Shown here: positions 8,601-17,294 of the stretch, one piece after another | Layout: every line of letters starts with the position of its first letter | How positions within the stretch are numbered: position 1 is the stretch's first letter | NCBI RefSeq assembly: GCF_003076755.1 | Contig: NZ_QDKM01000004.1 | Coordinates: 310,001 to 374,000 of the forward strand | Direction: 5' to 3' | Length of the DNA: 64,000 bases | Source: Pararhodobacter oceanensis | Lineage (GTDB): Bacteria; Pseudomonadota; Alphaproteobacteria; Rhodobacterales; Rhodobacteraceae | Notes under the pieces: model-generated | The model's database searches: none | Seen by the model: only the letters and a program-made list of their open reading frames with translations | What the model was told of the DNA's origin: nothing | Translations under genes and position numbers: made by a program

Positions 8601-8630
8601 TTGCCAAAACTGATTTTCAGTTCCTATACT
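8601..8630 (+). promoter_or_regulatory. Sigma-70-like promoter with palindromic spacer
   Basis: -35 TTGCCA (8601-8606) and -10 TATACT (8625-8630) with an 18-base spacer. Inside the spacer is a perfect inverted repeat AACTGA-TTT-TCAGTT (8608-8622), well placed for a repressor or MerR-like protein. Transcription would begin near 8637, giving a leader of about 30 bases to the GTG at 8669. Confidence 0.6.
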
Positions 8631-8668
8631 CCGCCCTGCTTCAACAGCTCTTGAAACAGGTAAACCCC

Positions 8669-9976
8669 GTGCTTAATTTTCTATCTCGCCCGATGGTCCG
8701 GCTTATAGACCGCTATCTCCCTGATCCCTTCGTCTTTGTGATGGTGCTCACCCTTGTCGCGGGGGTTGCCGCCGTTGCGACGCAGGACAGCAGCCCGATG
8801 CAGGTTGTCACCATGTGGGGTGATGGCTTCTGGTCGCTGCTCACCTTCTCGATGCAAATGCTTCTGGTGCTGGTCACCGGCTATATGATGGCCTCGACGC
8901 CGCTGGTGCGCCGTGGTCTCTCAGCGCTGGCAGCACTGGCAGGAAGCGCGGGTGGCGCGATTCTGCTGGTCAGCGTGGTCTCGCTGGCGGCGTCCTGGAT
9001 CAACTGGGGCTTTGGCCTCGTGGTCGGCGCCCTCTTCGCACGGGAGTTGGCGCGCACGATCCGCGTGGACTACCGCCTGCTTGTCGCCTCGGCCTATTCC
9101 GGGTTCATCGTCTGGCATGGCGGGCTGGCGGGGTCGATCCCGCTGTCGATTGCCACCGCGGGCCACCCGTTCGAGGGGATCACCGGCGTGGTCTCGACCT
9201 CGGAGACGATTTTCTCGTTTTATAACATCGCCATCGTCGTCGCATTGTTTATCGCCGTGCCGCTGGTCAACCGCGCAATGATGCCGCGCGAAGAAGACAG
9301 CGTGTATATCGACCCCGCGCTTCTGGCCAAAGACGAGGCCGCGCGCGCCGAAAGCACGACGCCTGCCGAGCGGCTGGAAAACAGCTTTGTGCTGCCGGTT
9401 CTGATCGGCGCAGCGGGGCTGGCATGGTTGATCCAGTATTTCGCCGCCGGAAACGGTCTGTCGCTGAATGTGATCAACTTCCTGTTCCTGACGCTGGCGA
9501 TCCTGCTGCATGGCACGCCGCGTAACTTGTTGAATGCATTGACCGATGCGGTCAAAGGCGGCGCCGGTATCGTGATCCAGTTCCCGTTTTACGCGGGTAT
9601 CATGGCGATCATGGTGCAATCGGGTCTCGCGGCCAGCATTTCCGAAGGTCTGGTCGGCCTCGCCTCCTCGGCAACGCTGCCCTTCTGGACCTTCCTCTCG
9701 GCCGGTATCGTCAACTTCTTCGTGCCCTCGGGCGGTGGTCAATGGGCAGTGCAAGCGCCGGTGATCCTGCCGGCTGCCGAAGCGCTGGGCGCCGATCTGG
9801 CCCGCGCCTCGATGGCGGTGGCCTGGGGTGATGCCTGGACCAATATGGTGCAGCCGTTCTGGGCCCTGCCGATCCTCGGCATCGCCGGTTTGCGCGCCAA
9901 AGACATTATGGGGTTCTGCGTGATGCACCTCATTCTGTCGGGTATTATCATCACCATCGGCCTGACCTTCTTGTAA
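8669..9976 (+). CDS. Short-chain fatty acid transporter, AtoE family
   Basis: 435 residues with about 10-12 transmembrane helices. It opens with the family pattern RLIDRYLPDPFVFVMVLTLVAG and has the conserved WINWGFGLVVGALFARE and NFFVPSGGGQWAVQAP segments of the AtoE/ScfA group, which carry short-chain fatty acids such as acetoacetate or butyrate across the inner membrane. Start: GTG at 8669 has AACAGG eight bases upstream; a TTG at 8651 would add six residues. It is a single-gene unit closed by a hairpin terminator at 10042-10062. Substrate is inferred from the family only. Confidence 0.85.
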   Translation: MLNFLSRPMVRLIDRYLPDPFVFVMVLTLVAGVAAVATQDSSPMQVVTMWGDGFWSLLTFSMQMLLVLVTGYMMASTPLVRRGLSALAALAGSAGGAILLVSVVSLAASWINWGFGLVVGALFARELARTIRVDYRLLVASAYSGFIVWHGGLAGSIPLSIATAGHPFEGITGVVSTSETIFSFYNIAIVVALFIAVPLVNRAMMPREEDSVYIDPALLAKDEAARAESTTPAERLENSFVLPVLIGAAGLAWLIQYFAAGNGLSLNVINFLFLTLAILLHGTPRNLLNALTDAVKGGAGIVIQFPFYAGIMAIMVQSGLAASISEGLVGLASSATLPFWTFLSAGIVNFFVPSGGGQWAVQAPVILPAAEALGADLARASMAVAWGDAWTNMVQPFWALPILGIAGLRAKDIMGFCVMHLILSGIIITIGLTFL

Positions 9977-10041
9977 AACCGGTGTGGAAAATTCCCGGAC
10001 CTCACCGCAAGCGGTGATCGGGAAGACGCTAAAAAACAACC

Positions 10042-10070
10042 CCGGCGCAAAACCTGCGCCGGAGCTTTTT
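10042..10070 (+). terminator. Rho-independent terminator, probably bidirectional
   Basis: A perfect 8-bp stem CCGGCGCA/TGCGCCGG with loop AAACC (10042-10062) is followed by a run of five T. Six A precede it on the left (10031-10036), so it can also stop transcripts coming from the convergent pseudouridine synthase gene. Confidence 0.85.
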
Positions 10071-10194
10071 ATTAGCTTGCGATGCGTAAAAGCCGAGCGG
10101 CTTCCCTTTGTGCCTTGCGGCTTCCTCCCCGTCGCGACCTGCGAAGGACCAAGACATCGCGCGGGCGCTTTGGAATGGGGTTAACCCTCTTGTG

Positions 10195-10929
10195 TTATGC
10201 CAGCACCGAGGCAATCTCGCCCTCATTTAGCAGCCGCCACTCCCCCGGCGCCAGATCCTCGGGCAGGGTCAGCCCGCCCAGTACCTCACGGTGCAGCGCC
10301 TCGACATGGTTGCCAGCGGCGGCAAACATGCGCCGCACCTGATGATAGCGCCCCTCGACCACCGTCAGCCGCGCCTCCATCGGCGAGATCACCTCTAGTT
10401 CGGCCGGCGCCAGCGGCTTCTCCTCGCCATTCAGCAGCAAATCGCCCGAGGCAAATAGCGCCGCCTCGGTCCCATCCAGCGGGCGCGCCAGCGTCGCGCG
10501 ATAGGTCTTGCGGATATGGCGTTTCGGACTGGTGATCCGGTGCAAAAGCGGCCCGTCATCGGTCAGGAGCAACAGGCCCGAGGTGTCCTTGTCCAACCGC
10601 CCGATGCTGGAAATCGCCGGTTTGCGCCGCCGCCAACGCGCTGGCAGCAGGTCATAGACCAAGGGTCCGGCCTCCTTATGCGAACAGGTCGTGCCCAGCG
10701 GTTTGTGCATCAAGATCACCAGCCCCGCCAGCGGGTCCAGCCCCTCGCCGCTTACCTTCATCCGCTGGGGCAAATCCGGCGTCAACGCTACACGCGTGCT
10801 GACGTCATTCACCGCAGCACCATCCAGCGTGACACCGCCATAGCGCACCAATCGCGCGATATCGGGGCGCGAGCCATAGCCCATCGAGGCCAGCAGCCGG
10901 TCGATGCGGGAATTGGGGATCTTGGCCAT
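10195..10929 (-). CDS. Ribosomal RNA pseudouridine synthase, RsuA/RluB/E/F family
   Basis: 244 residues. The N-terminal S4 RNA-binding domain (RIDRLLASMGYGSRPDIARLVRYGGVTLDG) is followed by the pseudouridine synthase core. The catalytic motif is GRLDKDTSGLLLLTDDG with the nucleophilic Asp in RLDKDT; KTYRATL and GRYHQVRRMFAAAGNHV are the other family blocks. It isomerises a uridine in rRNA; the S4 domain and size fit RsuA (16S U516). Start placed at MAKIPNSRIDRLL (10929), matching family N-termini, rather than at an upstream ATG at 10962. Confidence 0.9.
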   Translation of the reverse strand: MAKIPNSRIDRLLASMGYGSRPDIARLVRYGGVTLDGAAVNDVSTRVALTPDLPQRMKVSGEGLDPLAGLVILMHKPLGTTCSHKEAGPLVYDLLPARWRRRKPAISSIGRLDKDTSGLLLLTDDGPLLHRITSPKRHIRKTYRATLARPLDGTEAALFASGDLLLNGEEKPLAPAELEVISPMEARLTVVEGRYHQVRRMFAAAGNHVEALHREVLGGLTLPEDLAPGEWRLLNEGEIASVLA

Positions 10930-11019
10930 AAGCGCTCCATCTACCGCCCCATATGGGCGCAATCTGGGTGCTGCATAGGGGTTGGCGCGGCGGGTGGCAA
11001 TGCGCCCTGCCCGTCCCGC

Positions 11020-11922
11020 CTAGCGGCGTTTGAGCCCCTCGGCGAGAAACTCATAGACCCTGCGGATGCGGCGGCTGGTGGTCAACTCACGGTGTGCGAC
11101 CAGCCAGATCGGAAACACCAGAGGCTCCAGATCCGGCAGCACCCGGCGCACCAAAGGATCGGCATCACCGATATGGGCGTCCAAGACGCCAATCGCCGCC
11201 CCTTGCCGCACCAACTCCCACATCACCAGAAAGCTCTCGGTGAGTAGCGGGAAATTCGCCTCAGTAAGCCCAAGCCCAAGCTGGTTGAGCCCTTTCCGCA
11301 TCGTATCGCTGTGATCCATGCTGATGAAATCGGCGCGTTGCAGGTCGGCGGGCGCACGCGGATTACCGAGCCGCGCGATATAGTCCGGCGTCGCATAGAG
11401 GACGGCCTGCGCCTCGCCGAGTTTGCGGGCGATCAGATCGGGTTCGGTGGGGCGGAAGTTGCGGATCGCGATATCGGCCTCGCGGCGGCGCAGATCGCTG
11501 GCGTGATTGGCGACCACGATCTCCACCTGAATCCCCGGCTCCTCTTGGCGCAACCGCGCGATCAAGGGCGGCAGCAACACAGTGGCATAGGTCTCGCTGG
11601 CGGAGATACAGATCGTGCCCTCGAGCGCCTGCGACTGGCCTAAAGCGGCCAAGGACACCCGCCCCGCCGCCTCGCCCATCGCCCGAACATGGTCCAATAA
11701 CTCCAAGCCACTGGGCGTCAGGGTCAAGCCGCGCCCGACCCGCTCGAACAGGACAATACCCAGTTCTTTTTCCAGCCCGTCAACTTGTCGTCCCAGCGTC
11801 GGCTGCGCCATGCCCAAGGCCCGCGCCGCCGCAGAGAGCGAGCCTTCTTCGGCGGTGACCAAAAACGCCCGCGCCTTGTTCCAGTCGAATTTCACCGCCC
11901 GCCAATCCATGCGTATTTGCAT
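11020..11922 (-). CDS. LysR-family transcriptional regulator
   Basis: 300 residues. Helix-turn-helix at about 12-70 (FDWNKARAFLVTAEEGSLSAAARALGMAQPTLGRQVDGLEKELG), then an effector-binding domain with the YATPDYIARLG region typical of LysR proteins. It is divergent from the NAD(P)-binding protein at 12012 with only 89 bases between the starts, the standard arrangement of a LysR regulator and its target. ATG at 11922 or 11910 (MDWRAVKFDW) are both possible; neither has a strong ribosome site. Confidence 0.88.
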   Translation of the reverse strand: MQIRMDWRAVKFDWNKARAFLVTAEEGSLSAAARALGMAQPTLGRQVDGLEKELGIVLFERVGRGLTLTPSGLELLDHVRAMGEAAGRVSLAALGQSQALEGTICISASETYATVLLPPLIARLRQEEPGIQVEIVVANHASDLRRREADIAIRNFRPTEPDLIARKLGEAQAVLYATPDYIARLGNPRAPADLQRADFISMDHSDTMRKGLNQLGLGLTEANFPLLTESFLVMWELVRQGAAIGVLDAHIGDADPLVRRVLPDLEPLVFPIWLVAHRELTTSRRIRRVYEFLAEGLKRR

Positions 11923-12011
11923 ATCAGATGAAGAACTCTAGTCAATTCGCATGAGCGTGCCGCTGGGTTATTCTGCCTGTATCTCGAAGCAACACAGCAA
12001 TTGGAGTGGTC

Positions 12012-12779
12012 ATGGAAGTTTTGGTTGTCGGCGCCAGCGGTGCCACGGGGCGGTTGTTGGTGGCGGATTTGCTGGCCCGCGGACATAGGGTCAGGGCAGT
12101 GCTGCGCGCCAAATCCTCCCTGCCCGAGGCGCTGCGCCAGCACCCCGATCTCAGCCTCACCGAAGCCAGTCTTCTGGTCCTGAGTGATGCCGAATTGATG
12201 CGTCTGGTGGCAGGTTGCGATGCGGTCGCTTCCTGTCTGGGCCACACGCTCAGCGTCAAAGGCATCTACGGAGCGCCGCGCCGCTTGGTTACCGATGCCA
12301 CCCGTCGCCTCTGCGATGCGATCCGCGCCAACGCCCCACAGCAGCCGGTGAAATTCGTGCTGATGAACACCTCGGGCAATCGCAACCGCGACCTCAATGA
12401 GCGCATCTCGCTGGCGCAGAAAGCGGTGATCGCGCTGCTGCGTCTGGTGCTGCCGCCCCATGTCGATAACGAGGCGGCGGCGGAGTATCTGCGGCTTGCC
12501 ATCGGGCAGAATGATCCGCAGATCGAATGGGCGGTGGTGCGCCCCGATGCGCTGGTTGACCACCCCGAGATCAGTGCGATCGAGGCGCATCCCTCGCCGA
12601 TCCGCAGCGCGATTTTCAACGCGGGCAAGATCAGCCGGATAAATGTCGCGCATTTCATCGCCGATTTGATCACCCGCGATGAACAATGGCAGCGCTGGCG
12701 AGGCCGGATGCCGGTGATTTACAATGACATGCGGGATCAAACCGCTAATATTTCGCAGCCACAACCCGCGCGGGTCTGA
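12012..12779 (+). CDS. NAD(P)-binding Rossmann-fold protein (atypical SDR)
   Basis: 255 residues. N-terminal dinucleotide-binding motif [21 protein letters not shown] (about 4-24; GxxGxxG form GASGATG) and a central [13 protein letters not shown] region, as in NAD(P)H-binding atypical SDRs (PF13460-like). The YxxxK catalytic pair of classical SDRs is not evident, so it may bind NADPH without simple alcohol dehydrogenase activity. ATG at 12012 is preceded by GGAG. It is probably regulated by the divergent LysR and followed 29 bases later by a classical SDR. Confidence 0.78.
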   Translation: MEVLVVGASGATGRLLVADLLARGHRVRAVLRAKSSLPEALRQHPDLSLTEASLLVLSDAELMRLVAGCDAVASCLGHTLSVKGIYGAPRRLVTDATRRLCDAIRANAPQQPVKFVLMNTSGNRNRDLNERISLAQKAVIALLRLVLPPHVDNEAAAEYLRLAIGQNDPQIEWAVVRPDALVDHPEISAIEAHPSPIRSAIFNAGKISRINVAHFIADLITRDEQWQRWRGRMPVIYNDMRDQTANISQPQPARV

Positions 12780-12808
12780 CCCCGTCGCCGCAAGGAATCG
12801 GAGCCGAT

Positions 12809-13603
12809 ATGCCAAGATTGCACCAGAAAACTGCACTCGTGACCGGCGGCGCGCGCGGCATCGGCGCCGCCATCGCGCAGGCCTTTGTCAATGAGGGCGC
12901 GGCGGTCATTCTCACCGATATCGACTCTGAGGCCGGTGCCGCCATGGCCGCGCGGATCGGGGCGGATTTCCTCCCGCTCGATGTCACGCGCGAGGATGAT
13001 TGGGAGGCCGTCGCCGCGCAGCATCCAAGCATTGACGTGCTGGTCAATAACGCCGGTATCACCGGCTTTGAGGGCCCGTTTGACGGCGCGCCGCCTGCCC
13101 ATGATCCCGAACACGCCAGTCTTGCCGATTGGCGCGCGGTGCATGCGGTGAATAGTGACGGCACATTTCTGGGGTGCCGCTTTGCGATCCGCGCGATGCG
13201 GGCAAAGGGCACGGGCAGTATCATCAATATCTCGTCGCGTTCGGGGCTGGTTGGCATTCCGATGGCGGCGGCCTATGCGGCGTCGAAAGCGGCGATCCGC
13301 AACCATACCAAGTCCGTCGCGCTCTATTGCGCGGCGCAGGGATTGGCGATCCGCTGCAACTCGATCCATCCGGCGGCGATCATGACCCCGATGTGGGAGA
13401 TGATGCTGGGCGACGGGCCGGACCGCGCCCAGCGCGAGGCGGCAATGGTCGCGGATACGCCGCTCAAACGCTTTGGCAGCGCCGAAGAGGTCGCCGCGCT
13501 GGCAGTCTTGCTGGCCTCGGATGAGGCCGCCTATATGACCGGCACCGAGCTGAATATCGACGGCGGGCTGCTCGCCGGTTCTGCCGCGACACCCGGTGGA
13601 TAG
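12809..13603 (+). CDS. Short-chain dehydrogenase/reductase (classical SDR)
   Basis: 264 residues, standard length. Cofactor motif TGGARGIG (about 12-19), an Asp ending the second strand (TDID) that favours NAD(H), structural NNAG, catalytic Ser in NISSRSG, YAASK for Tyr/Lys, and the C-terminal [12 protein letters not shown]. Reaction: NAD(P)-dependent oxidation or reduction of an alcohol/ketone; substrate not predictable. AAGGAA precedes the ATG. Likely co-transcribed with the Rossmann protein upstream. Confidence 0.9.
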   Translation: MPRLHQKTALVTGGARGIGAAIAQAFVNEGAAVILTDIDSEAGAAMAARIGADFLPLDVTREDDWEAVAAQHPSIDVLVNNAGITGFEGPFDGAPPAHDPEHASLADWRAVHAVNSDGTFLGCRFAIRAMRAKGTGSIINISSRSGLVGIPMAAAYAASKAAIRNHTKSVALYCAAQGLAIRCNSIHPAAIMTPMWEMMLGDGPDRAQREAAMVADTPLKRFGSAEEVAALAVLLASDEAAYMTGTELNIDGGLLAGSAATPGG

Positions 13604-13728
13604 GTGGCTTTGGCGCTGGGTTATGTGGTTACTTTAGGGCGCACGATTGAGGCCGAGAGCCAGTAGTCGCATGTGCCGCCGATTAAGCTCTCATAGAACC
13701 GAGGCGAGAGAGGCCAGCGCCATTCGCC

Positions 13729-15201
13729 TCAGCCAAGCGGGATCGCAGATAGCGCCGGTTTGCGGATTTTGCCCACTGAGGTCAGCGGCATCTCGTCCAA
13801 AATCACAATATGCTGCGGTCGTTTGTAAGGCGCCAGCCGCGCGCGCAATTGGTCCGCGATCATCGTCGCATCGGTGCTGCCATCGGTGGTGACAAAGCCC
13901 AAGACCTCCTCATTCCCCGCGACCGCGCGGCCAATCACCGCTGCCTGCAAGACGCCCGCACATCCCATCAGCGCGGCCTCGACCTCGGGCGGGTAGACGT
14001 TAAAGCCCGAGCGGATGATCAACTCCTTGCAGCGCCCGACCAGATGCAGCGCGCCGTCGGCATCCTGCCGCGCCAGATCGCCGGTGCGCAGAAACCCGTC
14101 CTCGGTGAACACGGCCGCCGTAGCCTCGCGGTTGCGGTAATAGCCCAGCATCACCCCCGGCCCGCGAAACAGCAGTTCGCCGGTGCCATCCTCGGCGGGC
14201 GCGTCAATCCGCGCCTCGCATTGCGGATAGACATAGCCGATCGCGCCATCCGTCCGCGGCGGTCCAAAGGCGGTCGAGGCCACGCCCGGCGCGGCCTCGG
14301 TCAGCCCGTAGCCGTTGTTCAGCGTCAGCCCGAAACGCGCCTCGACCTTTGCCTTCAGCGCCGGATCAAGCGGCGCGCCACCCGCCCCGATCAGCCGCAA
14401 GCGTGGCGCCTTGAGGTCGGCCTCGCCGCTCTCGATCCGGCGCAGCATCTGTTCGAACATCACCGGCACGCCCGAGAACACCGTCGCCCCCTCGGCCAGC
14501 GCTTTGAGCGTCTCATCCGCTGAGAACCGTGCCATCAGTTGCACCGTCGCTCCCGCAGAGAGCCCCGCCAAAAGCGCGGTTGAGAGCGCCATGATATGGG
14601 TGCAGGGGAGCGCCAGAAGGATCACCTCTTGCGGGGCAAACCCGCGCCGCTCGGCGGTGATCCGGGCGTTGAACATGAGATTCGTATGGCTCAGCATCAC
14701 CCCTTTCGGCGTGCCGGTGCTGCCCGAGGTATAGACCAGCGCGGCGACTTGCCGCTCGGGGCTGTCCGCCACAGGTTCGGCCTGAACTGTCGGGTCCGCC
14801 AAAAGGCAAGTCGCGCGCCCCAAAACCGGCCCGCCCCGCGTGGTGCCCAGCCGCGCGCCATGTGCCGCTGCCTCGTGGGAGGCGTGATCGGTGAAGAGGG
14901 TCACTCGTGGCTGCGCATCTTCGCGGATCGCGTCCAATTCAGCGTCCGAGAGCCGCGCGTTGACCGGCACGCACCACACCCGCAGGCGCATCGCCGCCAG
15001 AAACACCGCCACCAATAGCGCGCAGTTCTCTGCCACCACCAGCACGCGGTCACCCCCCTGCACGCCGTAAGTTTGCAAGAGGGCCTCGGCCTCCGACACC
15101 GCCACATCCAAGGCGCCGTAGTCGATCCGCGCGCCGTCATAATCGACCAGCGCGATGGCATCTGTCGGTGCGGTCGAGGTCAACTCGTCAAGCCAGCGCA
15201 T
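13729..15201 (-). CDS. AMP-forming acyl-CoA synthetase/ligase
   Basis: 490 residues. AMP-binding motifs: YTSGSTGTPKGVMLSH (P-loop), YGLTEAAPG (adenine/ribose site), GELLFRGPGVMLGYY, RTGDLARQDADGALHLVGRCKELIIRSGFNVYPPEVE (hinge region), and the catalytic lysine near GKIRKPAL. It activates a carboxylic acid to an acyl-adenylate and then the CoA thioester. It begins 80 bases after the RACo-like gene on the same strand, possibly one transcript. Substrate unknown; medium-chain or aromatic acids are both plausible. Confidence 0.9.
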   Translation of the reverse strand: MRWLDELTSTAPTDAIALVDYDGARIDYGALDVAVSEAEALLQTYGVQGGDRVLVVAENCALLVAVFLAAMRLRVWCVPVNARLSDAELDAIREDAQPRVTLFTDHASHEAAAHGARLGTTRGGPVLGRATCLLADPTVQAEPVADSPERQVAALVYTSGSTGTPKGVMLSHTNLMFNARITAERRGFAPQEVILLALPCTHIMALSTALLAGLSAGATVQLMARFSADETLKALAEGATVFSGVPVMFEQMLRRIESGEADLKAPRLRLIGAGGAPLDPALKAKVEARFGLTLNNGYGLTEAAPGVASTAFGPPRTDGAIGYVYPQCEARIDAPAEDGTGELLFRGPGVMLGYYRNREATAAVFTEDGFLRTGDLARQDADGALHLVGRCKELIIRSGFNVYPPEVEAALMGCAGVLQAAVIGRAVAGNEEVLGFVTTDGSTDATMIADQLRARLAPYKRPQHIVILDEMPLTSVGKIRKPALSAIPLG

Positions 15202-15281
15202 GGGTCACCCGATGTGGTTTCCCCATTGGTAGCCTGTTGCCGCGCCACGGGTCAAACCTGTTGAGATGGGAGCGCCCGCGC

Positions 15282-17024
15282 CTATTGCCTGCCCCGCATG
15301 CGGTCGGGGTTTTTGCGGCCGGAGCGTTTGCCAAAAGCGACCTCGGGCAAGACCACCCGTGCGGCGAGACTTGGAAAGCGGTCCTCGGCATTGGGAATGT
15401 CGGAGGCGCTCAGGAAATACGCCTGAAAATCCGCATGCGTCGCGGTCTCGACATTGCGCACATGCTGCACCGCGCGCTCGATCTGCCGCCGCGCCTCGAC
15501 ATCCATCAGCGCAACACAGGCCCCCGCGCCCGCGGCATTGCCCACCGCGCTGACATGTTCCAACGCGCAATCGGGGATCAGACCCAGAACCATCGCATGT
15601 TTGACCGAGATATGGCTGCCGAAGGCCCCCGCCAGCACGATCCGGTCAACGGAACTGACGCCCAGATCATCCATCAACAGGCGCAAACTCGCATAGAGCG
15701 CGGCTTTCGCCATCTGCACTTCGCGCACATCATTGTTGGTGACATAGATATGCCGCTTGCAGTGATAGAGCGTGACCGATGTGGTGCGCCCATCGGCAAA
15801 ACAGGCGGCGCAGCCGGTCTCGTCACGGGTGCCGATGCGCCCAGTCGGGTCAATCAGCCCCGCCATGCGCATTTCCGCCACCATCTCGATCACGCCAGAG
15901 CCGCAGATACCGGTGACGCCAATGCCGCGAATGGACGCCTCGAAGTCCGGTTCATCCGACCAAAGTTCCGAGCCGATCACCTTGAAACGTATCTCTTTGG
16001 TCAGCGGATGGATACGCACCCGCTCAATGGCTCCGGGCGCGGCGCGTTGCCCGTGGGTGATCTCGGCCCCCTCCAGCGCCGGACCGGTGGGCGAGGAGGA
16101 GGCGACAATGTCTTTGCTATTGCCCAGAAAGAACTCGGCGTTGGTGCCGATGTCGATCACCAGCGTCATTGCCTCACTGCAGTGCAGATCTTCGCAGAGC
16201 ATCACCGCCGCCGCATCCGCGCCGACATGGTTGCCGACTGCAGGCAGCAGATAGGCCTGCGCCAGCGGATGGATCGGCAGGTCAATGTCACGCGCCGCCA
16301 CGTGCAGCGCCTTGGAGGTGGCAAAGGTGAAGGGCGCCTGCCCCAGCTCATAGGGATCAAAGCCGAGATAAAGGTGGTGCATGATCGGATTGCAGACGAC
16401 CACCGCGTCGAGCACCTCTGCGGCCTCAATGCCACAACGCGCAGTCACCTCGGCGGTCAGGCGGCGCACTCCATCGCGGACCGCCGCTGTCATCTGCAGA
16501 TGCGCGCCGGGATACATCATCGAATGGCTGACCCGCGACATCACATCGGCACCATAAGAGACCTGCGGATTGACCATCTTGGCATTGGCGATCACCTCGC
16601 TGCTCATCAGATCGCAGAGATAGGCCGCCAGTGTGGTGGAGCCGATGTCGAGCGCCAACCCGTAGGCCCGCCGCGCCGGGTCTACGGGCCAGAGGTCGAT
16701 CACCCGCGGTGCCTGCCGCCCGTCGCCAAGGGCGATCACACAGGTCACCCGCCATTGCGCCGCCCGCAGACGCGCCTGCAGTGTCGTCATCACCGCGAAA
16801 CCGATCTCGGGGATCAGGCCGTTGGCCTCGCTGATCGCGCGGATCAATCGCTCGGCATCGCCATCGGTGTGGATGGCATTCGGCGGCGCAACCGTCACAT
16901 CCAGCAGCGTCACCGCGGGGTTAATGCCGTGACGCGGCGCGGCATCGAGGGGCGCCTCGGGTGCGGCGCACTCACCTGCAGCCGCATCCATGAGGAAAGA
17001 CGCCAGTTCCGGGGTTTCATTCAT
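15282..17024 (-). CDS. RACo-like ATPase (DUF4445, ASKHA fold), reductive activator of corrinoid proteins, lacking the ferredoxin domain
   Basis: 580 residues. ASKHA nucleotide-binding motifs are clear: GLALDIGSTTLAAYL (about 122-136), VIDIGTNAEFFLGN, TGICGSGVIEM, and near the C-terminus GNAAGAGACVALM. The linker INPAVTLLDVTVAPPN matches the segment that in RACo/RamA proteins follows an N-terminal [2Fe-2S] ferredoxin domain. Here the protein starts only 33 residues before it, and no cysteine cluster is encoded upstream. RACo proteins use ATP and an electron to return inactive Co(II) corrinoid to Co(I). ATG at 17024 has CAGGATA upstream. An MttB-family methyltransferase lies 40 kb away in the window; no corrinoid protein is seen. 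Confidence 0.82.
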   Translation of the reverse strand: MNETPELASFLMDAAAGECAAPEAPLDAAPRHGINPAVTLLDVTVAPPNAIHTDGDAERLIRAISEANGLIPEIGFAVMTTLQARLRAAQWRVTCVIALGDGRQAPRVIDLWPVDPARRAYGLALDIGSTTLAAYLCDLMSSEVIANAKMVNPQVSYGADVMSRVSHSMMYPGAHLQMTAAVRDGVRRLTAEVTARCGIEAAEVLDAVVVCNPIMHHLYLGFDPYELGQAPFTFATSKALHVAARDIDLPIHPLAQAYLLPAVGNHVGADAAAVMLCEDLHCSEAMTLVIDIGTNAEFFLGNSKDIVASSSPTGPALEGAEITHGQRAAPGAIERVRIHPLTKEIRFKVIGSELWSDEPDFEASIRGIGVTGICGSGVIEMVAEMRMAGLIDPTGRIGTRDETGCAACFADGRTTSVTLYHCKRHIYVTNNDVREVQMAKAALYASLRLLMDDLGVSSVDRIVLAGAFGSHISVKHAMVLGLIPDCALEHVSAVGNAAGAGACVALMDVEARRQIERAVQHVRNVETATHADFQAYFLSASDIPNAEDRFPSLAARVVLPEVAFGKRSGRKNPDRMRGRQ

Positions 17025-17230
17025 CGAATATATCCTGCTTTGGATGGCCGAGAGCTGACACCGCCGCATATCGAGCGGGCCTGCGTGTCAGAGGCAGGCC
17101 CCGCCCTTCCAGAGGAACGATATAGGGGCAAATGCGCATAGTAAATACCGATTAAAATCACCGCGCCGACCCCGGGGAATACCGACAGTTCCGCACCAAT
17201 TCGTGTGTGCTCAATACGCCGTGGGTATTT

Positions 17231-17250
17231 CGTTCAATCTTGACTGAACG
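17231..17250. promoter_or_regulatory. Operator CGTTCA-N8-TGAACG upstream of the first RND operon
   Basis: A perfect 6-bp inverted repeat with an 8-base spacer. It overlaps a -35 TTGACT (17240-17245), with TATGGT (17262-17267) 16 bases on as -10. The same palindrome (core GTTCA-N8-TGAAC) lies upstream of the GbsR/MarR-type gene at 22261-22280. Binding would block RNA polymerase, so repression is expected. Confidence 0.65.
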
Positions 17251-17294
17251 CTCATTATGCGTATGGTGCGCCGATCAAAGCTGGAGCACCATTG

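Larger units (their letters stand above)
8342..8668. other. Promoter-bearing intergenic region before the AtoE-like transporter
   Basis: 327 bases without a gene. The right part is AT-rich and contains a 10-base periodic TTCG motif (8529-8566) and a strong sigma-70-like promoter (8601-8630) with an inverted repeat in its spacer. Nothing recognisable in 8342-8500. Confidence 0.6.

Noticed and set aside
15168-17141. A 657-residue open frame on the plus strand
   Set aside because: It is antisense to the RACo-like gene, has no ribosome site or recognisable domain, and its composition (Arg/His/Gln-rich) is that of a GC-driven shadow frame.
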